Positions 20,604 to 28,214 of a stretch of DNA of 64,000 nt are shown here, piece by piece (the first letter of the stretch is position 1; each line of letters starts with the position of its first letter). Source of the stretch: Pseudomonas sp. Root562 (GTDB lineage Bacteria > Pseudomonadota > Gammaproteobacteria > Pseudomonadales > Pseudomonadaceae); contig NZ_LMGK01000006.1 of assembly GCF_001427125.1 (NCBI RefSeq), positions 97,375 through 161,374 of the forward strand, written 5' to 3'. A program made the position numbers and the translations under genes. The notes beneath the pieces are model-generated. The model was not told the DNA's origin. It did no database searches and saw only the letters and a list, made by a program, of their open reading frames with translations.

Positions 20604-21353
20604 CTATTCCTGTTCGGTTCGCGCCAGTCGACGGCCCAGGGCCAGGCGCCAACGCGCCGGCAGGGCGCCAAGCAAGCGCAGGACGAGAGTGAAGAGGCGT
20701 GGAAAGTTGATCTCCAGCGGTCGTCGCGTCAGGCGCGCGACGACATGCCGCGCAGCGCGGTCGGCCGTCCAGAGTTGTGGCATGGCAAAGGTATTGCGCC
20801 GAGTCAGGGGGGTGTCGATGAACCCCGGGCTGACCAGCGTTACATCAATGCCTTCGGCGTGTAGATCCAGGCGCAGGGATTCAACGAGATAACGCAGGGC
20901 CGCTTTGGACGCGCCATAGGCTCCGGCCCGCGGCAGCGCCAGCCAGGTCACTGAGCTGCCGATCACTACCAGATGGGGTCGGTGCCCGCGGCGCAGCAGT
21001 GGCAGTGCCGCCTGCAAACAGTAGCTGACCGCCAACAGGTTGGTACGCATCACGCGCTCGACTGTCTCGGCCTCGAACTTGCCCGGCACCAGGTATTCGC
21101 AGGTGCCGGCGTTCAGAATCACCAGGTCCAGTGCGCCCCACGCCTGCTCGATGTTGTCGCAAATGGCCGAAACTTGACGCGGGTCAGCCACATCGCCGGT
21201 AGCGAGCAAGGCCCCTGGGTAGCGCAGCACGAGCGGCATCAGTGCTTCCGCCCGCCGCCCACCCAAGGCCACCGAATGGCCTTGCTCCAGAAGCCGTTCA
21301 GCCAGGGCGGCACCAAGGCCGCTGCTGGCCCCTGTCAGCCAGCAGCGACTCAT
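20604..21353 (-). CDS. Short-chain dehydrogenase/reductase of the lipid cassette
   Basis: This 249-residue NAD(P)-dependent SDR has the cofactor loop TGASSGLG at 7-14, NAG at 81-83 and the catalytic residues Y146 and K150 (YGASK), with S133/S134 upstream. The C-terminal 40 residues are Leu/Arg-rich (LFTLVLRLLGALPARWRLALG) and may sit at a membrane surface, which fits a lipid substrate. Its start overlaps the NTF2-like gene stop by 4 bp (ATGA). SDRs of this kind lie in the Rhodobacter and Vibrio RpoE-ChrR lipid clusters. Substrate unknown. Confidence 0.9.
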   Translation of the reverse strand: MSRCWLTGASSGLGAALAERLLEQGHSVALGGRRAEALMPLVLRYPGALLATGDVADPRQVSAICDNIEQAWGALDLVILNAGTCEYLVPGKFEAETVERVMRTNLLAVSYCLQAALPLLRRGHRPHLVVIGSSVTWLALPRAGAYGASKAALRYLVESLRLDLHAEGIDVTLVSPGFIDTPLTRRNTFAMPQLWTADRAARHVVARLTRRPLEINFPRLFTLVLRLLGALPARWRLALGRRLARTEQE

Positions 21354-21772
21354 GCAAGCCTCCCTTTGATCCAGCCGATCACTGCGCCAAGTACGGGAAC
21401 GTGCTCGTAGATCAGGGCACCGGCATCGAAATAGTCGTGGTGCAGGTAGACATGCGTTGCCCAGCGCAGGTGGCTGCAGCCTTGCAGACTGATCGGCTGG
21501 CCACGGGACAGGCGCGGATGACGGAAGTGCAGGTTCCAGCGCAGATAACCTTGACCGGGGGCGGTTTCATCCACGTCCAGGAGTTCGTAGCGGATATCCT
21601 CGACGTTGCTGTACAGGTTTTCAAAATAGCTACGCAGTGCCGGCAGGCCATTGAGTTGGTGCAACGGATCACGAAATTGAACGTTGTTGCTGTACAGCTC
21701 GCCCAGTTTATCCAGGCAATCAGCGTTCAGCGTTGTGAACGTGTCAGCGAAATGGCGGAGATATGCAGACAT
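21350..21772 (-). CDS. NTF2-like/SnoaL-type small protein, first gene of the light-responsive operon
   Basis: This 140-residue protein is a predicted NTF2-like alpha+beta barrel: LGELYSNNVQFRDPLHQLNG, an aromatic mid-region (GYLRWNLHFRHP) and a terminal HHDYFDAGALIYEHVP strand. Such folds bind small hydrophobic ligands or act as isomerases/hydratases. It opens the six-gene operon. A GGAG ribosome site lies just upstream of the ATG, and two tandem PplR-type operator/promoter units lie at 21787-21866. A -10-like TACAAT ends only 18 bp upstream of the start, so the leader would be short. The exact reaction is unknown. Confidence 0.87.
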   Translation of the reverse strand: MSAYLRHFADTFTTLNADCLDKLGELYSNNVQFRDPLHQLNGLPALRSYFENLYSNVEDIRYELLDVDETAPGQGYLRWNLHFRHPRLSRGQPISLQGCSHLRWATHVYLHHDYFDAGALIYEHVPVLGAVIGWIKGRLA

Positions 21773-21791
21773 GGCCGGCTCCAGGCAAAAT

Positions 21792-21815
21792 TGTACAAGT
21801 TGAGAAAACTGTACA
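21792..21815 (-). promoter_or_regulatory. PplR-type operator, proximal copy, with -10 element
   Basis: TGTACA (21792-21797), N12, TGTACA (21810-21815) is a perfect match to the PplR1 consensus. Read on the minus strand, the gene-proximal half-site runs into TACAAT (21795-21790), a 5/6 match to -10. Predicted to drive the lipid operon. Confidence 0.85.
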
Positions 21816-21842
21816 GGTTTACCTGAAGCCTACGGGGAAAAT

Positions 21843-21866
21843 TGTACAAGTCAATATTCTTGTACA
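21843..21866 (-). promoter_or_regulatory. PplR-type operator, distal copy
   Basis: TGTACA (21843-21848), N12, TGTACA (21861-21866) is a second perfect match, exactly 51 bp from the first. The 14-mer AAAATTGTACAAGT is identical in both copies (21787-21800 and 21838-21851), so the whole operator plus -10 has been duplicated in tandem. Confidence 0.85.
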
Positions 21867-21887
21867 CTTTTTGTATCGGTCGTTGCG

Positions 21888-22343
21888 TTACTTGTCTTGA
21901 CCGCCAAGCCTTGCCAGTTGACGGCGAAGATCAGCCACTTCGGTCTCAAGCGACTGAACTCTTTCCAGAGCGGCAATCTTTTCGCTGACGTCGTGCTGTA
22001 TGCCAATGTAGTAGGTCAACTGATCGGCATCGTTGTACACGGGAGTGATAGACAACTCGTTCCAGAACAGGCTGCCATCCTTACGGTAGTTGCGCAGCAC
22101 CTGACGGCAGGGCTGACCGAGGCGGATGGCGTCGCGGATTGCGTTGAGGCTGGCCTGGTCATGATCGGCTCCCTGCAGGAACCGGCAATCCTGATAGAGT
22201 ATTTCGTCGGCACTGTAGCCGGTCAGGCGCTCGAAGGCAGGGTTGGCATAGATGAGAATGCTGTCACTGCCTTCCTGCTCGGCCACGACGATGCCGTCAT
22301 TGGAGGCTTCGACCATAAGTTGCAGGAGTTTGGCGTCAATCAT
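21888..22343 (-). CDS. Short LOV-domain blue-light photoreceptor (PpSB2-LOV-like)
   Basis: This 151-residue flavin photoreceptor has a single LOV/PAS core, with the photo-adduct cysteine at C53 in YQDCRFLQG. The FMN-contacting Asn and Gln segments are NELSITPV and IGIQHDV, and a C-terminal helix (LETEVADLRRQLARL) probably dimerises. The start at 22343 places the Cys at 53, as in P. putida PpSB1-LOV; longer starts at 22403 or beyond would add an atypical extension. At positions where slow PpSB1-LOV has R61 and R66, this protein has H61 and L66, which resembles fast-recovering PpSB2-LOV. It is divergent from the PplR-like gene and lies upstream of the lipid operon. In P. putida such LOV proteins are required for PplR-dependent light induction. 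Confidence 0.92.
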   Translation of the reverse strand: MIDAKLLQLMVEASNDGIVVAEQEGSDSILIYANPAFERLTGYSADEILYQDCRFLQGADHDQASLNAIRDAIRLGQPCRQVLRNYRKDGSLFWNELSITPVYNDADQLTYYIGIQHDVSEKIAALERVQSLETEVADLRRQLARLGGQDK

Positions 22344-22504
22344 GGTCCGGGCTCGCTGTAGTTCGAGGATTTGCCTCACAGCGTAGTCGTCAGCGACAGC
22401 CATGCCTAGATGGCAAGACGCAGGAACCCGGACCGCGATTGGCTGGTTAAATAGCGCCATGCCTGGTTTAGAATGGCGACACACTCAGGATGTAACGACT
22501 TTCA

Positions 22505-23422
22505 ATGACCGAGCCCCTCGAATCCGCCTCCGACGACGCCTTGCTCCCCATGCGCGAAGTCGCCAGCCTGACTGGCGTCAACCCGATCACCCTGCGGGCA
22601 TGGGAGCGTCGCCACGGATTGATCCGACCTGTTCGCACGGTAGGTGGGCATCGCCTGTATTCGCAGCAAGACATCGAACATATACGCAGCATCATGCTCT
22701 GGACCAGCCGAGGTCTGCCAATCAGCAAGATTGGCGCTTTGCTCAACCGGCAGCAGAACACGCCGGAGCTCGCTGTCACAGACGCGGCCGAAGCCCCTCT
22801 GCTCCAATGGCAACAGGCAATTCATCGTGCCACGCAGGCTTTTGATGGCGCCGAGCTGGAGCGCCTTCACGGGCAACTGTTCACGATCTACCCGAAGGCT
22901 ACGGTACTGGCGGCTGTTCTGCTGCCGGTCTGGCGCAGCCTGGCAGTTGGCGATGCTTTCGGTCGACGCAGTCAGTGGCTGTTCCTGGACGCCTTCTTTC
23001 GTGCGCGGTTGTTATTGCGACTGCAGATGAACCCGGGCAACGGTGCTTGCGTGCTGCTGGCCGACGGCTCTGGCCATGCACACGAACTGGAGCTGTTGTG
23101 CGCCGGCTTGTTGATGAGCAACGACCAGCTGCGCATTGAAGTGCTGAGCCCGGGCCAGCCCCTGGAAGAACTGCCATTGCTGTGTACAGCGATTCAGCCC
23201 GCCGCGCTGGTGTTGTTGGTCCAGACGCCACTGCAGGCCGATGCGCACAAGCGACTGCGTGCCCTTCAAATGGGCGTTACGTGCCCATTGGCCTTGGTCG
23301 GCGACGCAGCTGCCGCTTCGTCGTCAGGGCTTCGTGGTTCTTCAATTGCCGTATTGGGCAACGACGAAGCGAGTATTTTGCCCAGGCTGGAAGCCTTGGT
23401 AAGGGGAACGCTGCAAATATGA
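22505..23422 (+). CDS. MerR/LitR-family regulator, class II (PplR-like)
   Basis: This 305-residue regulator has an N-terminal MerR winged helix (residues about 13-65, including LTGVNPITLRAWERRHGL and GGHRLYSQQDI). Its C-terminal region keeps the cobalamin-domain outline (GSGHAHELELLCAGLLM). The Wx9EH motif that holds B12 in CarH/LitR is missing: the matching stretch reads WRSLAVGDAFGRRSQW. This fits class II LitR, which works with a LOV protein rather than adenosyl-B12. It is divergent from the LOV gene (161 bp between starts), which has no TGTACA operator, so autoregulation is not evident. Its expected targets are the three operators at 15618, 21792 and 21843. Confidence 0.92.
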   Translation: MTEPLESASDDALLPMREVASLTGVNPITLRAWERRHGLIRPVRTVGGHRLYSQQDIEHIRSIMLWTSRGLPISKIGALLNRQQNTPELAVTDAAEAPLLQWQQAIHRATQAFDGAELERLHGQLFTIYPKATVLAAVLLPVWRSLAVGDAFGRRSQWLFLDAFFRARLLLRLQMNPGNGACVLLADGSGHAHELELLCAGLLMSNDQLRIEVLSPGQPLEELPLLCTAIQPAALVLLVQTPLQADAHKRLRALQMGVTCPLALVGDAAAASSSGLRGSSIAVLGNDEASILPRLEALVRGTLQI

Positions 23423-23659
23423 ATTTGGCGTTTCAGCTAAGCAGGTTTATCTGAAACGGCATTACTGATTCCGTCCAGCTCCTGCCACGGGTTGGATAGA
23501 GAACCCTTCCTGGGACACTGGGAAATGTGAGGAAACTCCAGTGTTCTGTCTGACTCGGATTGCTCTGCCTTGCAGTTCCTGCAGACGACCTTTGTTTGCG
23601 AAAGAATCCAGTTTCCATGCCATGCAAGGAGTTTTTCAGAGGGTGACATGGTCATGAAA

Positions 23660-23705
23660 CCTCTACAAATACTGTACAGATTTTTCTGTATTGTAGAGGT
23701 TTTTT
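23660..23705 (+). terminator. Terminator-like hairpin after the PplR-like gene
   Basis: CCTCTACAA (23660-23668) pairs with TTGTAGAGG (23691-23699), extended inwards by TACAG/CTGTA with a bulge, then six T (23700-23705). It lies 238 bp after the stop, so it may serve an extended 3' transcript. Confidence 0.65.
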
Positions 23706-23752
23706 GTCCGTTTCCAATCGACTTTGTGAGCAGCTCCACACAAATAGATGAG

Positions 23753-23791
23753 GATTTTCGGTGGTCACTCACGCGGTGCCCACCGAAAATC
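23753..23791. repeat. 12-bp perfect inverted repeat at the amidase 3' end
   Basis: GATTTTCGGTGG (23753-23764) and its exact complement CCACCGAAAATC (23780-23791) are separated by 15 bp, just after the minus-strand amidase stop. There is no T-tract on either side, so a processing or stability hairpin is as likely as a terminator. Confidence 0.6.
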
Positions 23792-23797
23792 TGCACT

Positions 23798-25510
23798 CTA
23801 TTCTGCTGATGACAGCGGCGGGGTACGAGGCGGGATCATTCGTTTCGACCCGCTGGCTTCGAATGCCGAGGCAAAACGCAACAGTGCCGAATCGTCATAG
23901 GCTCGGCCGGCAAACGTCAGGCCTACTGGCATGCCGATATCCGCCATGATGCCCATCGGCACGGTGACTGTCGGCACACCCAGATGCCGGATGGCCAGGT
24001 TGCCATTGGCCACCCATACGCCGTTACTCCAGGCGATGTCGGCAGAGGCCGGGTTGACATCGGCGTCCGCCGGGCCAACATCCGCGACGGTGGGGAACAG
24101 CACTGCGTCCAGGCCCAGCCGATCCATCCAGTCTTCCAGATCGAGTTTGCGCGTCTGCTCGAGCCCACGCAGTCCATCGGGGACGGTACTGATCTGGTCC
24201 CACGGGGTGATACCACGCTCGGCCATCTTCACGTATTCGTCCATGCCGGCAGCGAGGTCGCCCTCACGGTTGGGCAATGTTCCCGGGTCATGGGGGAAAA
24301 TCTTCGGTCCATCGACATCGACCAGTCGATTCAGCTTCGGATCGCCATTGGCTTGCAGGAAATCATCGAAAGCCCACGCAGTGAGATCCCACAATTCATG
24401 GTGCAGGAACTCCTTGGAGACGATGCCGCGATTGAACACCGTCGGCGCACCGGGACGGTCACCTTCGCAATTGGACACCAGCGGAAAATCGACTTCGATG
24501 ACCTCGGCGCCAGCGGCTTCAAGAGCCTTGCGCGCCTGTTGCCAAAGACCGATCACCGACTCGCGGGTATTGATACGTTGGCCGGTCGGGCCACCGATCC
24601 CGGGTGCTTCGCTGGTGCCTGCTTCCGGATCGGCATTGATGTACATGCGCGGCACGCCGAGGCGCTTGCCGGCGAGCGCATCGGGTTGCGCGGCAAGTTC
24701 AAGATAGGAGGCAGGACGTACCGAAGCGACGCTCGGAATCGGCACCCAGGGTTGCATGCGCCACAGGTCGCCACGGGTGTCAGGGTCGTCCGCCACGACC
24801 ACGTCGAGCACCTCCAGCAGGTCGGCCATGGTTCTGGCAAACGGCACGACAACGTCCATGGTCGGTGTCAGCGGCCAGTTGCCGCGCACCGAAATCACGC
24901 CACGCGATGGCGTGTAGGCGCACAAGCCATTGTTGGACGCCGGGCCACGGCCGCTTGACCAGGTTTCCTCGGCCAAACCGAACGCCGCGAAACTGGCGGC
25001 CGTGGCTGTGCCGGCACCGTTCGACGAACCGGAGGCGAACGGGGCGGTGAGGAAGTCGGCGTTGTACGGGCTCTCCGCACGGCCATAGACCCCGCGCTGC
25101 ATTCCGCCGTTGGCCATGGGCGGCATATTGGTCTTACCCAGGCAAATCGCACCGGCGGCGCGCAGTCGTTCGACGGTGAACGCATCGCGATAGGCAATCA
25201 GATCCTTGAACGCTGGGCTGCCCGAAGCAGCCGTCAGGCCCTTGACCAGGTAACTGTCCTTCGCCGTATAAGGAATGCCATCGAGTGGCCCCAGCGTCTC
25301 GCCCCTGGCCCGACGGGCATCGGCAGCTTGCGCTTCCTTGAGCGCGTCCGGGTTGCGCACCACCACGGCATTGAGCGCGGTGTCGGTGTCGGCGCCGTCA
25401 TACGCATCGATCCGGGCGAGGTAGGCCTGGACCAGTTCGACCGACGTGGTCTGGCCGGATTCGAGCGCAGCGCGCAATTGGGCAATGGAAACTTCGGTGA
25501 CTTCAATCAT
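23798..25510 (-). CDS. Amidase-signature family hydrolase
   Basis: This 570-residue enzyme is a member of the amidase signature family, which hydrolyses C-N bonds by a Ser-cisSer-Lys triad. The catalytic Lys lies in GIPYTAKDSY and the Ser-rich loop is ASGSSNGAGTATA. The nucleophile region reads EETWSSGRGPAS where most family members have GTDTGGSIRIPA, so Ser is kept but the flanking glycines differ. No signal peptide is seen, so it is cytosolic. An AGAGCCGGTGG-like ribosome region precedes the ATG. It is a single gene, divergent from the polyamine-binding protein gene. The substrate is unknown; a link to amide or urea catabolism is only a guess. Confidence 0.88.
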   Translation of the reverse strand: MIEVTEVSIAQLRAALESGQTTSVELVQAYLARIDAYDGADTDTALNAVVVRNPDALKEAQAADARRARGETLGPLDGIPYTAKDSYLVKGLTAASGSPAFKDLIAYRDAFTVERLRAAGAICLGKTNMPPMANGGMQRGVYGRAESPYNADFLTAPFASGSSNGAGTATAASFAAFGLAEETWSSGRGPASNNGLCAYTPSRGVISVRGNWPLTPTMDVVVPFARTMADLLEVLDVVVADDPDTRGDLWRMQPWVPIPSVASVRPASYLELAAQPDALAGKRLGVPRMYINADPEAGTSEAPGIGGPTGQRINTRESVIGLWQQARKALEAAGAEVIEVDFPLVSNCEGDRPGAPTVFNRGIVSKEFLHHELWDLTAWAFDDFLQANGDPKLNRLVDVDGPKIFPHDPGTLPNREGDLAAGMDEYVKMAERGITPWDQISTVPDGLRGLEQTRKLDLEDWMDRLGLDAVLFPTVADVGPADADVNPASADIAWSNGVWVANGNLAIRHLGVPTVTVPMGIMADIGMPVGLTFAGRAYDDSALLRFASAFEASGSKRMIPPRTPPLSSAE

Positions 25511-25866
25511 GCGGTTACCACCGGCTCTCTCAAATATGAATTTCTTGACGGATCTGCTTGCGCAGCGTTGCGCGACGCAATCCGGTTTTCAACCTTAAGC
25601 CGCGTATTTTGCACTAAGCCGGGGCAGGGCGCCGCCATTGCCCCTCCATACGGACACGGATAATGGCCATTTCGATCCCCTTTTGGCCGATCGCACGCTG
25701 TGAACGGTCCAGGCTGTCAGCAAGAATCGGTGGCAGGCGGCCGAAGCAGCCGTGTACACAGCTTCCATAACCATAATCTTTTGCTTCCTTTGCTCCAGGC
25801 CACGTTCAAGGCCACTGCCGTTACCGATTATAAAAACCAAACGAGCTGACATTGGGGAACTGATCC
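25511..25866. other. Divergent promoter region between the amidase and the polyamine-binding protein genes
   Basis: This 356-bp stretch has no supported gene. A minus-strand frame (about 25595-25852) has neither family features nor a good start. An AT-rich GATTATAAAAACC near 25829 is a plausible -10 area for the rightward gene. A single TGTACA at about 25752 has no partner. Confidence 0.55.
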
Positions 25867-26967
25867 ATGGACATTATGAAACGCATTCTGGGCGCCACTG
25901 TTTGTGGGCTGACGTTGCTTGCCAGCGCGGTGCAAGCCGAGCAGCGCGAACTGCGGGTGTACAACTGGGCGGACTATATCCTGCCGTCCGTGCCCAAGGA
26001 CTTTGCCGCCAAAACCGGGATCAAAGTGACCTGGGACACCTTCGACACCAACGAGTCACTGGAAGCCAAACTGCTGACCGGTAACTCCGGATACGACCTG
26101 GTGGTGCCGTCGAACCAGTTCATCGAAACCCAGATCAAGGCCGGCGTATTCCAGAAGCTCGACAAGTCCAAACTGCCAAACTGGAAGCACCAGGATCCGG
26201 CACTGCTCAAACTGCTCGACAAGAACGATCCCGGCAATCAATACGGCGTGCCTTACATGTACGGCACCGTGTTGATCGGATTCAACCCGGCCAAGGTCAA
26301 GGCCGCGCTGGGCGAAAATGCCCCGGTAGACAGTTGGGACCTGGTGTTCAAACCCGAGAACATGGAGAAGTTGAAGTCCTGCGGCGTCGCCATGCTCGAC
26401 TCGCCTTCGGAGATCCTGCCGCTGGCCCTGCATTACCTGGGACTGGACCCGAACAGCCAGAACCCGGACGATTACGAAAAGGCCAAGGCCTTGATGCTGA
26501 AGATTCGGCCTTACGTCACCTACTTCAACTCGGCCAAATACATGACCGACATCGCCAACGGTGATATCTGCGTGGCCATTGGTTACTCCGGCAGCTTCTA
26601 CCAGTTTGGCAATCGCGCCAAAGAAGCCGGCAACGGTGTGGTGGTCGACTGGCGTTTGCCGAAGGAGGGGGCGCCGATCTGGTTCGACACGTTTGCCATT
26701 CCAAAAAGCGCGAAAAACGTCGAAGAGGCCCACGAGTTCCTCAACACGCTGCTGGACCCGAACGTCATCGCGCCGATCAGCGACTTCCTCGGTTACCCGA
26801 ATGCCAACAAGGATTCGCTGGCGCTGATCAATAAGGAAATCACCGGCAATCCGAACCTGACACCGACCAGCGAGGCGTTGAAAACCCTGTACGTCGTGCA
26901 GCCGCTGCCGCAGAAACTCGAACGGGTACGGACGCGGGTGTGGACGGCGATCAAGTCGGATAAATAA
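25867..26967 (+). CDS. Periplasmic polyamine-binding protein, PotF/SpuE-like
   Basis: This 366-residue ABC-transport binding protein has a signal peptide ending near residue 24 (SAVQA/EQRE). The mature protein shows the PotF-type core LRVYNWADYILPSVPKDF, GYDLVVPSNQFIETQIKAG, GVPYMYGTVLIGFN, and IAIGYSG-like and WFDTFAIP segments. It should capture putrescine or spermidine in the periplasm. No permease or ATPase gene is adjacent, so it either serves a transporter encoded elsewhere or has a sensing role. The ATG at 25867 follows GGGGAACT; a second ATG three codons later is possible. Transcription probably ends before the REP at 26988. Confidence 0.93.
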   Translation: MDIMKRILGATVCGLTLLASAVQAEQRELRVYNWADYILPSVPKDFAAKTGIKVTWDTFDTNESLEAKLLTGNSGYDLVVPSNQFIETQIKAGVFQKLDKSKLPNWKHQDPALLKLLDKNDPGNQYGVPYMYGTVLIGFNPAKVKAALGENAPVDSWDLVFKPENMEKLKSCGVAMLDSPSEILPLALHYLGLDPNSQNPDDYEKAKALMLKIRPYVTYFNSAKYMTDIANGDICVAIGYSGSFYQFGNRAKEAGNGVVVDWRLPKEGAPIWFDTFAIPKSAKNVEEAHEFLNTLLDPNVIAPISDFLGYPNANKDSLALINKEITGNPNLTPTSEALKTLYVVQPLPQKLERVRTRVWTAIKSDK

Positions 26968-26987
26968 GCCCGGACCACACCTATCCC

Positions 26988-27072
26988 TGTGGGAGCGAGC
27001 CTGCTCCGGGCGGCGACCCGATGATGAGACCTGCCAGTCAACGATAACGTTGAATGACAGCTCGCTCCCATA
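26988..27072. repeat. REP palindrome pair
   Basis: TGTGGGAGCGAGCCTGCTC (26988-27006) and a diverged inverted partner, ACAGCTCGCTCCCATAGG (about 27057-27073), lie between convergent genes. They share the core found at 56.0, 57.0 and 61.5 kb. The arms are less perfect here than at 56 kb. Confidence 0.75.
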
Positions 27073-27082
27073 GGCTGTGACT

Positions 27083-28054
27083 TCAGCCGCGCTGCGCGAC
27101 AGGCTGTTCAGGCTGCGACGCGCGCTGGCCCTTGCGATAAGTCAGCAACACAATCCCGGTCACAACGATCACACCACCCACCACTTGCCCGGCACTGAGC
27201 ATCTGGTCCAACACCACCCAGCCCATCAACAGCGTGGCCAACGGCTCGATGTTCATCACCGGAGCGTTGCGCGGCATGTCCAGGCGCGGCACGCAAATGA
27301 ACAGCACGATAAATCCGGTGCCGTACAGTACAACCAGTGTCGCCAGCGCCAGCCACCCGGTGCTGGTGGCCGGAAGGTTCAAGCCACCAGGCAGGGCGCC
27401 GCTCATACCGGCCAGATTGATACTGCTGAACACGATGAAAATTGTCAGCAGGCTGCGCACCGATCCACGAACCTCGGCCAACTTGTGGTCGGTGATCCAC
27501 AACGCACAGGCAAACACGCTGGCCGCGCAAAAGGCCAGGGTCACGCCCAGCCACCATTGCGGGCCGACACTGGCGTTGTCCGCGAGGCGACCGGGGACAT
27601 CCAGCACAAATACCAGGCCCAGCAAAATCAGGCCCATCAGCGCGGCGGTGCGTGCGGTCGGACGCGGACCTCCCAACGCCCAGGTGAGCAGCGCCAGCAG
27701 AATGGGAAAGACATTGGCCACCAACAGTGCCAACGCCACCGGCACCCGTGCGACCGCGGAATACAGGCACAGGCTTTGGGTAGCGATCAGCAAGCCCAAC
27801 AGCAATTGCCAACGCCAGGCACCCGCCGGCAGGCGCAGCGTCTGGCGTTGCCAAATGACCAAAGCGGCCAATACCAACAACGTCCCGCCCGAGCGCATCA
27901 GAATCGCCAACAACACACCCGCGCCGTCATCGAAGGCAACCCGCGCCGCCACATGGTTGCCCGCAAATGCACAGCCCATGCACAGTAAAATCAGCACGGC
28001 GAGATGGCGTGGGAAGGGCGCAGGCGCTTCTTGGCGGAAGGTTGGTTGGGTCAT
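27083..28054 (-). CDS. DMT-superfamily (EamA) transporter
   Basis: This 323-residue inner-membrane protein has about ten hydrophobic segments in two five-helix halves. The conserved end is PLATLLMGWVVLDQMLSAGQVVGGVIVVTG, typical of EamA permeases, which usually export metabolites or amino acids. The start at 28054 (MTQPTFRQEAP) is preferred to an upstream extension to 28123 that would add an unusual tail. No substrate can be named. It is a single gene, 29 bp from a REP and convergent with the polyamine-binding gene. Confidence 0.9.
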   Translation of the reverse strand: MTQPTFRQEAPAPFPRHLAVLILLCMGCAFAGNHVAARVAFDDGAGVLLAILMRSGGTLLVLAALVIWQRQTLRLPAGAWRWQLLLGLLIATQSLCLYSAVARVPVALALLVANVFPILLALLTWALGGPRPTARTAALMGLILLGLVFVLDVPGRLADNASVGPQWWLGVTLAFCAASVFACALWITDHKLAEVRGSVRSLLTIFIVFSSINLAGMSGALPGGLNLPATSTGWLALATLVVLYGTGFIVLFICVPRLDMPRNAPVMNIEPLATLLMGWVVLDQMLSAGQVVGGVIVVTGIVLLTYRKGQRASQPEQPVAQRG

Positions 28055-28214
28055 GGCAGTGTCTCGAATTGAGTGCGCTCTCAAAAGAAATGAGGTGCGA
28101 ATATTTATTATGTTGTCGTACAACTAGAGGGGTTTGTAACGCATTTGGCTTGCATGAACAAGGTCGAAGGCTTTGGAGAAGGGAGTTTAGCGCCTATTGA
28201 TCGCAAACAATGAG

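Larger units (their letters stand above)
23423..23797. other. Intergenic region between the PplR-like gene and the amidase gene
   Basis: This 375-bp gap holds two hairpins (listed separately) and no credible gene. The open frames found here are short and lack family features or ribosome sites. A lone TGTACA at 23673 lies inside the first hairpin and has no partner half-site at 12 bp. Confidence 0.7.

Noticed and set aside
23673..23678. Lone TGTACA after the PplR-like gene
   Set aside because: No second half-site 12 bp away; it lies inside a terminator hairpin. The single TGTACA near 25752 was rejected for the same reason.
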